Shown here one piece after another: positions 24,489 through 32,873 of a DNA stretch of 64,000 bases (positions are counted from its first letter, which is position 1; the number at the start of each line of letters is the position of its first letter). Source of the stretch: DATARH01 sp035648415 (lineage in GTDB: Bacteria; Pseudomonadota; Alphaproteobacteria; ATCC43930; CGMCC-115725); contig DASRLO010000084.1 of assembly GCA_035648415.1 (NCBI GenBank), positions 26,960 through 90,959 on the forward strand. The letters run 5' to 3'. Made by a program: the position numbers and the translations under genes. Under the pieces are notes generated by a model that saw only the letters and a list, made by a program, of their open reading frames with translations, was not told the origin of the DNA and searched no databases.

Positions 24489-24555
24489 GATGCGGCGAAG
24501 CTGGCGCATTGCCGGCTCGTCATTCGCCAAGACGATGGCGCCGTAGCCCCGATCG

Positions 24556-25965
24556 CTAGGGCCGCGCCGGCCAGACCGGCTGGTGGTAGCCGAGCGGCAC
24601 GGTCGGGCGCGCCCAATGAGGCTGCGTCTCGGACAACTGCAAGGTCGGCGCCAGGTGGCGCAGCTTGCCGGCCGGGGTCACCGTCTCGATCGTCCATTTG
24701 TCGATCTCGGCCGGGGTGAATTCGGCCGGGATGTCCTTGAGCCGCGCCTCGGGCACCTCGCCGCGGCCGACCAGCCAGCGCCCGGCCTGCGCCAGCGAGA
24801 TGCGCACCAGCCAGCTGCCGCCCTCGGTCGCCCGGCGCCTTAGCGCCACCAGCGCGCCGAACGCCATCAGATAGCCGGTCAGGTAGTCGATCGCCGACAC
24901 CGGATAGAATTGCGGGCCGGGCTCCTTGCCGGGGAACAGTTGGCCCTGTCGGGTGGTGATGCCGCTGACGTTCTGCACCACCGTGTCGAAGCCGCGCCGC
25001 GATGCCCACGGGCCGACATGGCTGAACGCGCAGAGCGAGACATAGACGAGGCCGGGTCGCGCCTTCGCCAGCTCCTCGGGCGCGAGGCCGCGGTCGGAAA
25101 GCGTCCCCGGCCGGTAGCCTTGGATAAACAATTCGGTCTCGCGCGCCAAATCCTTCAACGTCGCGAGCTGCTTCGGGTCGCGCAAATCGAGCTGCGCCGA
25201 GAGTTTGCCGTGGCCGGTGTCGAATTCCTGATAGCCGAGGTTCGGCAAGTGCGCGGCGGTGATCTTCAAGACGTCGGCGCCGTGCTCGGCGAGGGTGCGG
25301 GCGCTGCTCGGGCCGGCGAGCACGCGGGTCAGGTCGAGCACCCGGATGCCGGAGAGCGGCCGGTCGCCGGGCGGCAGCTTCTCGACGGGAGCGTCGCCGA
25401 TCTTGACGATCTCGAACAGCGGCAATGTCGCCAGCGCCTGGGCCTGCGGATGCTTGGCCCATTCTTCCATGCTGCGCACCATGCCGCCGGCGCCCTTGGC
25501 GGCGATGATCGCTTCTTCGAGCTCCAGCGCGTCCCATTTGGCGACGGCCTTGCGCACCTCGTCCTTGTCCTCGGCGCAGCCCAGCACCTTGAGCGCGGCG
25601 GCGCGGTGGTTGGGGAAATTGGCGTGGATGTAGCTCCAGTGACCGTCCTTGGCCGGGTACATGCCCATCACCGGGTTGCGCTCGTGCGACACCTCGGCCT
25701 TTTCCATCTTGAGGTAATGGCCGCTGCGCAGCGAGGCGGTGGCGCGGCGCGCGTCGACCGCGATCCCCTGCCCCTTGCCGCCGCGCAGCTCCCACAGGTC
25801 GGAGACGGCGAGCCCGATCGCTCCGAGGCAGGCGGCGCTGGTCTCGCCGATCTTGAACGAGGTCGGCAGGATCGGATCGCCGCCGCCGGTGAATTCGACC
25901 GCGCGGGCGCGCTCGGGGTCGAGGCCGGCGACCGGCAATATCGTGCGCAGAGCGTCGTGCGACAT
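24556..25965 (-). CDS. Family III (CaiB/BaiF-like) CoA-transferase with unusual domain order
   Basis: A 469-aa protein of the CoA-transferase III superfamily, whose members move CoA between carboxylic acids. The canonical N-terminal block (GIRVLDLTRVLAGPSSART) is found only at about residue 206. Residues 1-200 instead resemble the C-terminal half of the family (GKGQGIAVDARRATASL, YPAKDGHWSYIHANFPNH, MEEWAKHPQAQA). The second half continues normally to DYLTGYLMAFGALVALRRR, then ends in a Pro/Trp-rich tail. The ATG at 25965 has GGGAG 7 bases upstream, better than the ATG at 25971. Substrate unknown. Confidence 0.82.
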   Translation of the reverse strand: MSHDALRTILPVAGLDPERARAVEFTGGGDPILPTSFKIGETSAACLGAIGLAVSDLWELRGGKGQGIAVDARRATASLRSGHYLKMEKAEVSHERNPVMGMYPAKDGHWSYIHANFPNHRAAALKVLGCAEDKDEVRKAVAKWDALELEEAIIAAKGAGGMVRSMEEWAKHPQAQALATLPLFEIVKIGDAPVEKLPPGDRPLSGIRVLDLTRVLAGPSSARTLAEHGADVLKITAAHLPNLGYQEFDTGHGKLSAQLDLRDPKQLATLKDLARETELFIQGYRPGTLSDRGLAPEELAKARPGLVYVSLCAFSHVGPWASRRGFDTVVQNVSGITTRQGQLFPGKEPGPQFYPVSAIDYLTGYLMAFGALVALRRRATEGGSWLVRISLAQAGRWLVGRGEVPEARLKDIPAEFTPAEIDKWTIETVTPAGKLRHLAPTLQLSETQPHWARPTVPLGYHQPVWPARP

Positions 25966-26056
25966 GTTCATTCTCCCTCAAGCAGCCAGCGCGCTTGCCT
26001 TGGCCGCGCCCTCTTGCCGATGATGATGCCGCTAAACCCCCGCTGGAGGAAAGCAG

Positions 26057-26344
26057 ATGAGCCGCCTCATGATCGTCGTCGAGTTCGAATTGCAGCCGCC
26101 GCACACGGGCGACTTCATCAAGCTGATGAAATCTCATGCCGAATTGTCGCGCGCCGAGGATGGTTGCCAGCAATTCGACGTGCTGCAGGCGCAGGACGAC
26201 CCGAACAAGGTTTTCTTCATCGAGTCGTGGCGCGACCAGGCGGCGCTCGAAATGCATTCCAAGGTGCCCCGGATGGCGCAAAACCGCGCGATCTACGAAC
26301 CCTGGCTCAACGGCCGCAAGGCGACGCGCTGCAACGTGCCCTGA
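26057..26344 (+). CDS. Antibiotic biosynthesis monooxygenase (ABM) domain protein
   Basis: A 95-aa single-domain ferredoxin-like protein of the ABM / quinol monooxygenase type. It opens with LMIVVEFELQPPHTGDFIKL and contains SRAEDGCQQFDVLQAQDDPNKVFFIESWRD, the E-x-G-C-x-x-F...E-x-W pattern of the family, followed by MHSKVPRM. Such small dimers oxidise quinols or act as heme or small-molecule oxygenases; substrate unknown. GGAGG 8 bases before the ATG supports the start. It is divergent from the CoA-transferase. Confidence 0.88.
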   Translation: MSRLMIVVEFELQPPHTGDFIKLMKSHAELSRAEDGCQQFDVLQAQDDPNKVFFIESWRDQAALEMHSKVPRMAQNRAIYEPWLNGRKATRCNVP

Positions 26345-26414
26345 GCCCTTTTGCGACGCGTCGCGGCAGGATGTCGCAGCGCGGAACCGCATGGTTTTGA
26401 GGCCATGGCCACCC

Positions 26415-26441
26415 TTGCGGATTATTGGCTTTATCTATAAT
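26415..26441 (+). promoter_or_regulatory. Candidate promoter of the RND efflux genes
   Basis: TTGCGG (26415-26420), 15-bp spacer, perfect TATAAT (26436-26441), in an AT-rich stretch 36 bases before the adaptor gene. The short spacer lowers confidence. A MarR gene downstream is a candidate regulator. Confidence 0.4.
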
Positions 26442-26476
26442 AAACGCCGGCGACAATGCCGGAAAGAGGTCGGTTA

Positions 26477-27640
26477 ATGAGGAAGATCGCGATCGTCGTG
26501 GCCGGTGGGCTCGTCGCGACGGCAGGGTTCGTGGGCATTGCGACCGTTCCGCAAGTTCACGCCTATCTGTGGCCGGAAGTCAAGGCGGCCGATGCGCCGG
26601 CCCCCGCGGCAACCCCCGGCATCCCGGTGACCGGCGGGACCGTCGAGGCCAAGGACATGCCGGTCTTCCTCAACGGCATCGGCTCGGTCCAGGCCTACAA
26701 CACGGTCACGATCAAGACCCGGGTCGACGGCCAGATCGTCAAGGTCAATTTCGCCGAGGGCCAGGAGATCAAGGCGGGCGACCCGCTGATCCACATCGAT
26801 CCGCGGTCGTTCCAGGCGGCGCTCGAAATCGCGCAGGCGGCCAAAGCCAAGGATGAGGCGCAGCTGGTCAGCGCACAGGCCGATCTCGGGCGCTATACGC
26901 AGCTCGTCGGGTCGGGCTTCCAAACCCGGCAAAGCTACGATCAGCAGAAGGCGGCCGTCGCGCAGCTGCAAGCCGCAATCAAGGGCGACCAGGCGCAGAT
27001 CGACGCGGCCCAGGTCAACCTCGACTATACCGATATCCGCGCGCCAATCTCGGGCCGGCTCGGCGTTCGCCTGGTCGATGCCGGCAACATCGTCCACGCA
27101 TCCGATAATTCCGGGCTCGTCACGATCACCCAGACAAAGCCGATCTTCGTCAACTTCACGATGGCGCAGGAGCACCTGCACAAGATCCACGAGAAGCAGG
27201 CGCAGGGCGATCTGAGAGTCCAGGCCTATGGCGCCGACAACGTCACCCTGCTGTCCGAGGGCAAGCTCACGGTGATCGACAACGCGATCGACCAGACGAC
27301 CGGGACAATTCGGTTGAAGGCGACCTTCGACAATAATGACGAGCGGCTGTGGCCGGGCGAGTTTGTCGATGTGCGGCTGATCCTCAACACCCGTCAAAGC
27401 GCGCCGACCGTGCCGCAGCAGACCGTTCAGGTCGGGCCGAACGGCTACTACGCCTACGTCATCAAATCCGACGACACGGTCGAGCGGCGCCCGGTCGAGG
27501 TCGCCTCGATCCAGGACGGCCTCGCGGTCATCAACAAGGGGCTGCAGGCGGGAGAGAAGGTCGTCGTCGACGGCCAGTACCGGCTGACCGAAGGCGCGCG
27601 GGTGCGCATCGCAGCGCCCACGCCCGGGGCGTCGGGCTGA
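26477..27640 (+). CDS. RND efflux periplasmic adaptor subunit (MdtA/AcrA-like)
   Basis: A 387-aa membrane fusion protein. Residues 4-27 form an N-terminal hydrophobic anchor or signal. The lipoyl-like half begins VTIKTRVDGQIVKVNFAEGQ, a coiled-coil hairpin spans ~110-170 (ALEIAQAAKAKDEAQLVSAQ, KAAVAQLQAAIKGDQAQ), and the second half is DIRAPISGRLGVRLVDAGN. The beta-barrel and membrane-proximal domains follow (TVIDNAIDQTTGTIRLKATF, ADGQYRLTEGARVRIA-like end). It links the inner-membrane pump to an outer-membrane channel. No TolC-like gene is present. The pump gene follows after 55 bases. Confidence 0.93.
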   Translation: MRKIAIVVAGGLVATAGFVGIATVPQVHAYLWPEVKAADAPAPAATPGIPVTGGTVEAKDMPVFLNGIGSVQAYNTVTIKTRVDGQIVKVNFAEGQEIKAGDPLIHIDPRSFQAALEIAQAAKAKDEAQLVSAQADLGRYTQLVGSGFQTRQSYDQQKAAVAQLQAAIKGDQAQIDAAQVNLDYTDIRAPISGRLGVRLVDAGNIVHASDNSGLVTITQTKPIFVNFTMAQEHLHKIHEKQAQGDLRVQAYGADNVTLLSEGKLTVIDNAIDQTTGTIRLKATFDNNDERLWPGEFVDVRLILNTRQSAPTVPQQTVQVGPNGYYAYVIKSDDTVERRPVEVASIQDGLAVINKGLQAGEKVVVDGQYRLTEGARVRIAAPTPGASG

Positions 27641-27695
27641 AACAGCGGCCGAAATCGCGTTGCCCTTCGATAAAGGATACTGAGAGCCGCCGCCG

Positions 27696-30600
27696 ATGAA
27701 TATCTCGGAACCGTTTATCCGCCGGCCAATCGCGACCTCGCTGTTGATGCTGGGCATCCTCGTGTTCGGTATCGGCGCCTATGGGCTGCTGCCGGTCGCG
27801 GCGCTGCCCAAGGTCGATTTCCCGACCATGACGGTCTCGGTCAATTATCCGGGCGCGAGCCCCGACACGATGGCCTCGGCGGTGGCGACGCCGCTCGAGC
27901 AGCAATTCGCCGCCATCCCCTCGCTGTCGCAGATGACCTCGACAAGCGGCATCGGCTCGCTGTCGATCACGCTGCAATTCGATCTCGAACGCAATATCGA
28001 CGCCGCCGCCTCCGACGTGCAGCAGGCGATCAACGCGGCGACCGGGCTGTTGCCGGCCGACCTGCCGTCGCCGCCGACCTACCGCAAGACCAACCCGGCC
28101 GACCGGCCAGTGCTGATCTATGCGGTGTTCTCCGACGCTCTGCCGATCTACCGGGTCGACGATTACGCCTACACGATCCTCGCGCAAAAGCTGTCGACCG
28201 TGCCCGGCGTGTCCGAGGCGCGCATCTTCGGCCAGCAGCCCTATTCGGCGCACATCCAGATCAACCCGGGCGCGCTGGCGACCCGCGGCATCGGGTTCGA
28301 GGACGTGCGCAGCGCACTGATCGCGACGACACTCGACCGCCCCAAGGGCACCCTCGAAAACGCCCATCAGACCTATACGCTCGACACCAACGACCAGCTG
28401 TTCAACGCCGCCTCGTTCAACAACGTCATCGTCGCCTACCGCAACGGCGCGCCGGTCCGGATCAAGGATGTCGGCCAGGCCATCGATACCAAGCAGAACG
28501 CGCGGACCGGCGCGTGGTTCTTCGATCACCCGGCCGAGGGCCTGGCGATCCAGCGCCAGGCCGGCGCCAACACCAACCAGCTGGTCGACACGATCCAGGC
28601 GATGATCCCGCGCATCCTGCGGTCGTTCCCGCCGTCGATCCATGTCGAGCTGGTGTCGGACCGCTCGCTGGTGGTGCGCGCCGCGGTGCACGACGTCGAG
28701 CTCACGATGATGCTGACCGTGATCCTGGTGGTCATCGTGATCTTCATCTTCCTGCGCACGCTGTGGGCGACGGTGATCCCGAGCATCTCGGTGCCGCTGT
28801 CGCTGTTGGCGACGTTCGGGGTGATGTTCGCGGTCGGCTACAGCCTCGACAACATTTCGCTGATGGCGCTGACCATTTCGGTCGGGTTCGTCGTCGACGA
28901 CGCGATCGTGATGATCGAGAACATCGTCCGCTACATCGAGCAGGGCGACCGGCCGTTCGACGCCGCGATCAAGGGCGCCGGGCAGATCGGCTTCACCATC
29001 ATCTCGATCACCTTCTCGCTGATCGCCGTCTTCATCCCGCTTCTGTTCATGGGCGGCATCATCGGCCGCCTGTTCCGCGAATTCGCGGTGACCGTGACCC
29101 TCGCGGTGATCGCCTCGGCCTTCATTTCGCTGACCTTGACCCCGGTGATGTGCGCGCTGTTTTTGAAGAGCGAGCACGAGCGGCCGCCCGGCCGGGCGAA
29201 CCGCTTCGCGGAGCGCGGGTTCCAGGCTTTCCTTCGGCTTTACGATCGGGGCCTGGTTTTCGTCTTCCGGCACCAGCTGCCGGCGCTGCTTTCGACCCTC
29301 GTGCTGATCGGCGTGACGGGCTACCTCTACGTCACGATCCCCAAGGGCTTCTTTCCCGAACAGGACACCGGCTTCATCTTCGGCCAAGCCGACGCGCGCC
29401 AGGACATCTCGTTCGCGGCAATGTCGAAGATCACCCAGCAGTTCGTCGACATCGTCCGCAAGGACCCCGACGTCTCGGGCGTGTTCTCGTTCACCGGCGC
29501 CAGCGCCTACAACCCAACGGAAAACACCGCGCGCGTGTTCATCCAGCTGAAGCCGCACGCCGAGCGCGACCTCAGCTCGAACCAGATCATCCGGCGCCTG
29601 CGGCCCAAGGTGGCCGCGGTCGAGGGCGCGAAGTTCTACATGCAGTCCGGCCAGGACATCAGCATCGGCGGCCGGCTCAGCCGCACGCTCTACCAGTACA
29701 CGCTGACCGACACCGACAGCGAAGAGCTCAACACCTGGGCGCCGAAGATCGAAGCGGCGATGAAAAAGTTGCCCGAGCTCGAGGATGTCGCTTCGGACCA
29801 GCAGGTCGCGGCGCAGCATTTGGCGATCGACATCGATCGCGACGAGGCTTCGCGGGTCGGCATCTCGCCCTCGCTGATCGATCAGACGCTCTACGACGCG
29901 TTCGGGCAGCGGCAGGTGGCCAACATCTATACCTCGACCAGCCAGTACAAGGTCATCCTCGAGGTCCAGCCGCAGTTCCAGACCGACCCCAGTGCGCTGC
30001 AGAAGATCTACATCTCGGCGCCCGGCGGCACGCAGGTTCCGATGAGTACCTTCGCGCACTTTACGACCAAGGCCGAGGCGCTGTCGGTCAACCATCAGGG
30101 CCAATTTCCGGCGGTAACGCTGTCGTTCAACCTCGCGCCGGGCGTCGCCATCGGCCAGGCGGTCGAGGCTATCCAGCATATGCAGGAGGAACTGCGGCTG
30201 CCGGGGACCGTCGACGGCGCCTTCCAGGGCACCGCGCAGGCGTTCCAGGCGTCGCTATCCTCGACCCCGCTGCTCGTCGCCGCGGCGATCCTCGTCGTCT
30301 ATATCGTGCTGGGCATCCTTTACGAGAGCTACATCCACCCGATCACGATCCTCTCGGCGCTGCCCTCGGCCGGCGTCGGCGCGCTGCTCGCCTTGATGCT
30401 GCTGCACTACGATTTGAGCGTCATCGCGATGATCGGCGTCATCCTTTTGGTCGGCATCGTCAAGAAGAACGCGATCATGATGATCGACTTCGCGCTGCAG
30501 GCCGAGCGGATCCACGGCAAGAGCCCGCAGGAGGCGATCCACGAAGCCTGCCTCTTGCGCTTTCGTCCGATCATGATGACCACCTTCGCCGCGTTGTTCG

Positions 30601-30860
30601 GCGCGATGCCGATCGCGCTCGGCGGCGGCGCCGGCTCGGAATTGCGCCGACCGCTCGGCATCGCCATCGTCGGCGGCCTCTTGGTGTCGCAATGGCTGAC
30701 GCTCTACACAACTCCGGTCATCTATCTCTACCTGGAGCGCCTGTCGCGCTTTCTCGGCCGCTCGCACAGACCGTCGCGGCTGGCCGACGCGCTGACCACG
30801 GACCACCACCCGTCGCCGCGCCCGGTCTTGGCGGAAGAACCGCAGGCCGGCGCCGAGTGA
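27696..30860 (+). CDS. RND multidrug efflux transporter (MdtB/C-like inner-membrane pump)
   Basis: A 1054-aa resistance-nodulation-division transporter with twelve membrane helices and two large periplasmic loops. The N-terminus FIRRPIATSLLMLGILVFG is typical of MdtB/MdtC-type pumps. The proton-relay Asp pair is in GFVVDDAIVMIEN (about residue 400), and the fourth-helix to loop segment FMGGIIGRLFREFAVTV and C-terminal LVGIVKKNAIMMIDFAL carry the conserved Lys. It exports drugs or other amphiphiles using the proton gradient. Its near-identical C-terminal part reappears in the remnant just downstream. Confidence 0.95.
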   Translation: MNISEPFIRRPIATSLLMLGILVFGIGAYGLLPVAALPKVDFPTMTVSVNYPGASPDTMASAVATPLEQQFAAIPSLSQMTSTSGIGSLSITLQFDLERNIDAAASDVQQAINAATGLLPADLPSPPTYRKTNPADRPVLIYAVFSDALPIYRVDDYAYTILAQKLSTVPGVSEARIFGQQPYSAHIQINPGALATRGIGFEDVRSALIATTLDRPKGTLENAHQTYTLDTNDQLFNAASFNNVIVAYRNGAPVRIKDVGQAIDTKQNARTGAWFFDHPAEGLAIQRQAGANTNQLVDTIQAMIPRILRSFPPSIHVELVSDRSLVVRAAVHDVELTMMLTVILVVIVIFIFLRTLWATVIPSISVPLSLLATFGVMFAVGYSLDNISLMALTISVGFVVDDAIVMIENIVRYIEQGDRPFDAAIKGAGQIGFTIISITFSLIAVFIPLLFMGGIIGRLFREFAVTVTLAVIASAFISLTLTPVMCALFLKSEHERPPGRANRFAERGFQAFLRLYDRGLVFVFRHQLPALLSTLVLIGVTGYLYVTIPKGFFPEQDTGFIFGQADARQDISFAAMSKITQQFVDIVRKDPDVSGVFSFTGASAYNPTENTARVFIQLKPHAERDLSSNQIIRRLRPKVAAVEGAKFYMQSGQDISIGGRLSRTLYQYTLTDTDSEELNTWAPKIEAAMKKLPELEDVASDQQVAAQHLAIDIDRDEASRVGISPSLIDQTLYDAFGQRQVANIYTSTSQYKVILEVQPQFQTDPSALQKIYISAPGGTQVPMSTFAHFTTKAEALSVNHQGQFPAVTLSFNLAPGVAIGQAVEAIQHMQEELRLPGTVDGAFQGTAQAFQASLSSTPLLVAAAILVVYIVLGILYESYIHPITILSALPSAGVGALLALMLLHYDLSVIAMIGVILLVGIVKKNAIMMIDFALQAERIHGKSPQEAIHEACLLRFRPIMMTTFAALFGAMPIALGGGAGSELRRPLGIAIVGGLLVSQWLTLYTTPVIYLYLERLSRFLGRSHRPSRLADALTTDHHPSPRPVLAEEPQAGAE

Positions 30861-30922
30861 CGCCGCCGGCGCGTCTTGCTCTAACCCAAGCCGTCTGACG
30901 ACACGACCGGCGCCTCGCCCCG

Positions 30923-31592
30923 ATGAGCATCTCCGCCCCCTTCATCCGGCGACCGATCGCGACCTCGCTGTTGATGCTGGGAGATCAGTGAGAAGGTGAT
31001 CGAGATGATGGTAAAGCCGCTCTGCCCGGCGCCGGTCAGCGCCGCCTCGAACGTGCTCTACGAGAGCTACATCCACCCGATCACGATCCTCTCGGCCTTG
31101 CCCTCGGCCGGCGTCGGCGCGCTGCTCGCCCCGATGCTGCTGCACGACGATCTGAGCGTCATCGCTATCGTCGGAATCATTCTCCTCATCGGCATCGTCA
31201 AGAAGAACGCGATCATGATGATCGACTTCGCGCTGCAGCCCGAGCGGCTCGAAGGCAAGTCGCCGCGCGAGGCGATCCACCAGGCCTGCCTGCTGCGCTT
31301 CCGGCCGATCATGATGACGACCTTCGCCGCGCTGTTCGGCGCGATGCCGATCGCCTTCGGCCAGGGTGCCGGTTCCGAGCTGCGCCAGCCGCTCGGCGTG
31401 GCGATCGTCGGCGGGCTTCTGGTGTCGCAATGGCTGACGCTCTTCACGACGCCGGTCATTTATCTCTATCTCGAACGTTTGAGCCGGTTCCTGGGTGGCG
31501 CGCGGCGTCGCCAATCGCGTCTTGCCGTGGCGTTGACCGACGCTCCGGCGGGTGCGGCACCGGCGGAGGATCATCATGGCGCTGCCGAATGA
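30923..31592 (+). pseudogene. Remnant of a second RND transporter with internal deletion and inversion
   Basis: Starts like the upstream pump: 20 codons M-S-I-S-A-P-F-I-R-R-P-I-A-T-S-L-L-M-L-G, then breaks. Bases ~30981-31053 are in reverse orientation: their complement encodes FEAALTGAGQSGFTIISITF, matching FDAAIKGAGQIGFTIISITF of the intact pump (about 28960-29020). From ~31054 the C-terminal ~178 codons resume (VLYESYIHPITILSALPSAG to YLYLERLSRFLG). A stop occurs at 30989-30991. About 2.5 kb of the gene is missing. A 198-codon frame from an ATG at 30996 could still be translated as a membrane fragment, but would lack nearly all the pump. Confidence 0.9.
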
Positions 31593-32127
31593 CGCCCTGC
31601 CCATTAGCGCCGCCGGCTGGATCGACGTCGAGCCGGGCGAGCGGCCGTCCGCGGCCGCGTTGCAGCCGGGGATCGGGCTTCGCCTGCACGCCGTCGCCCG
31701 GCTGATCCGCCGGCGCTTCGAGCGCAGCGTGCGCCAGGCCGGGCTGCCGATCACCCGGCTGCAGGCCTCGCTGATGCTCTACGTCGCGCGCAATCCGGGG
31801 GTCAGCCAGACCGCCGCGGCGAGCGACCTCGATGTCGAGCCGATCGCGCTGGTGCGCATGCTAGACCGGCTGGCCGAGGAGAGGCTGGTCGAGCGCCGCG
31901 CCCATCCGACCGACCGCCGCGTCCGCACGCTGTGGCTGACGCCGCTCGCCTGGCCCGTCGTCGACCGCATCCTCGCGATCAACCTGGTCGTGCGCGAGGA
32001 AGCCTGCGCCGGGCTCACGCCGGCCGCGCGCGCCATGCTGATGGGCGCGCTCGACCACATGAAGAACAACCTCGCCGCCGCCGAAGCCGCCGCCGAACCG
32101 GTCGAGTCGGCCCGCGAGGCGGAGTAG
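31576..32127 (+). CDS. MarR-family transcriptional regulator
   Basis: A 183-aa winged-helix regulator. After a ~35-residue leader, the MarR fold spans ~40-170: LHAVARLIRRRFERSVRQAG, the recognition region VSQTAAASDLDVEPIALVRMLDRLAEERLVERR and the wing HPTDRRVRTLWLTP. MarR dimers usually repress nearby efflux or stress genes and are released by small ligands. GGAGG precedes the ATG at 31576. The start overlaps the 3' end of the RND remnant by 17 bases, suggesting it was once the last gene of that efflux operon. Confidence 0.93.
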   Translation: MALPNDALPISAAGWIDVEPGERPSAAALQPGIGLRLHAVARLIRRRFERSVRQAGLPITRLQASLMLYVARNPGVSQTAAASDLDVEPIALVRMLDRLAEERLVERRAHPTDRRVRTLWLTPLAWPVVDRILAINLVVREEACAGLTPAARAMLMGALDHMKNNLAAAEAAAEPVESAREAE

Positions 32128-32131
32128 CGGC

Positions 32132-32209
32132 GTAGGGCGGAAGAGCGAAGCGTATTCCGCCAATATCGCGCTCACAAATGGCGGAAGGCGCTGCGCTTTT
32201 CCACCCTAC
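32132..32209. repeat. Palindromic repeat, family D, in a convergent gap
   Basis: Left arm GTAGGGCGGAAGAGCGAAGC, right arm GCTGCGCTTTTCCACCCTAC, nearly complementary over ~20 bp, with TTCCGCC / GGCGGAA internal pairing. It occupies the 94-base gap between the convergent MarR and cupin genes, so a two-way terminator role is plausible. Only one copy is seen in the window. Confidence 0.7.
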
Positions 32210-32221
32210 AGTTCTTTGAGG

Positions 32222-32764
32222 TTAGCCCGGGCCGGTCGAGACGCTTTCGATCATTTCGGCTTCGCTGGTCTTCAGGTTGAACTTGAGCCGCGGCACGCGT
32301 TCGAGGTCGGTGCCGGTGACCCGCACAAAGCGCGCGCCGTCGGGATAGTCGATCGAATGGATCGCGCGGATGTCGTAAGTGCCGGCATGACCGGGGTTGA
32401 GCCGGTACTGCCGCGCCATCTCGATCTCGGCCGGGCCGGGGCCGTCGCCCTTGGTGCGGCGCCATTCGGTCATGTCGGTGTGGTGCAGCGCCTGGCCGTA
32501 GATCGCCCACGACGCGCCGTGGTCGTGCGGCGGCGACTTCGAAGCCTTCGGGTTGACGTGCGACAGCACGACAAAGCCGAGTTCGGGGTCTTCGTAGAGC
32601 GTGTGGCGTCCCGCCGGCATCGCCAGCACGTGCCGGTCGAGAAACGCCGGCTCGGCGAGCAGCTTCTCCAGGTTTTGCCGCACCGCCTCGCGCCCGCCGG
32701 GGCCCTTGTCGGCCTTCAGCGCATCGCGGCAATCGTGGCAGAACGCATCGAGGTCATAGGGCAT
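32222..32764 (-). CDS. Cupin-fold predicted metal-dependent protein (COG5553 / cysteine dioxygenase-like)
   Basis: A 180-aa double-stranded beta-helix protein. The metal-binding region is SPPHDHGASWAIYGQALHHTD (H-x-H with G and a following acidic or Tyr residue), and a second His lies in YDIRAIHSIDYPDGARFVRV. The layout resembles predicted metal enzymes of the cysteine dioxygenase-like group. The actual substrate is unknown. The start at 32764 gives a compact N-terminal helix; the upstream frame is the repeat at 32785. It may share a transcript with the SDR gene upstream. Confidence 0.75.
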   Translation of the reverse strand: MPYDLDAFCHDCRDALKADKGPGGREAVRQNLEKLLAEPAFLDRHVLAMPAGRHTLYEDPELGFVVLSHVNPKASKSPPHDHGASWAIYGQALHHTDMTEWRRTKGDGPGPAEIEMARQYRLNPGHAGTYDIRAIHSIDYPDGARFVRVTGTDLERVPRLKFNLKTSEAEMIESVSTGPG

Positions 32765-32784
32765 CGTGTGTCTCCGTGGATTGA

Positions 32785-32866
32785 GTCGACCTCCCCGCGG
32801 AAGCGGGGACCCAGGGCGAGCGGCGGGAGGTTGCCCTAGGCCCCGGCTTCCGCGGGGGTGACGAGA
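32785..32866. repeat. Palindromic repeat, family A, copy 3
   Basis: GTCGACCTCCCCGCGGAAGC on the left, CCGGCTTCCGCGGGGGTGAC on the right, with internal GGGACCCAGGGCG / TGCCCTAGGCCCC pairing. It sits between the SDR and cupin genes, both read on the minus strand. Confidence 0.85.
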
Positions 32867-32873
32867 AAGTTGG

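Noticed and set aside
27531..30179. An 882-codon open frame on the minus strand across the RND genes
   Set aside because: It is antisense to a clearly recognisable RND transporter and its translation is Arg/Asp/Val-rich without any domain. GC-rich third positions remove stops from the complementary frames.
30996..31592. A 198-codon frame at the RND remnant as a functional small transporter
   Set aside because: Its first ~19 codons come from inverted DNA, it lacks most helices, both periplasmic loops and the proton-relay Asp pair. I treat it as a pseudogene fragment.
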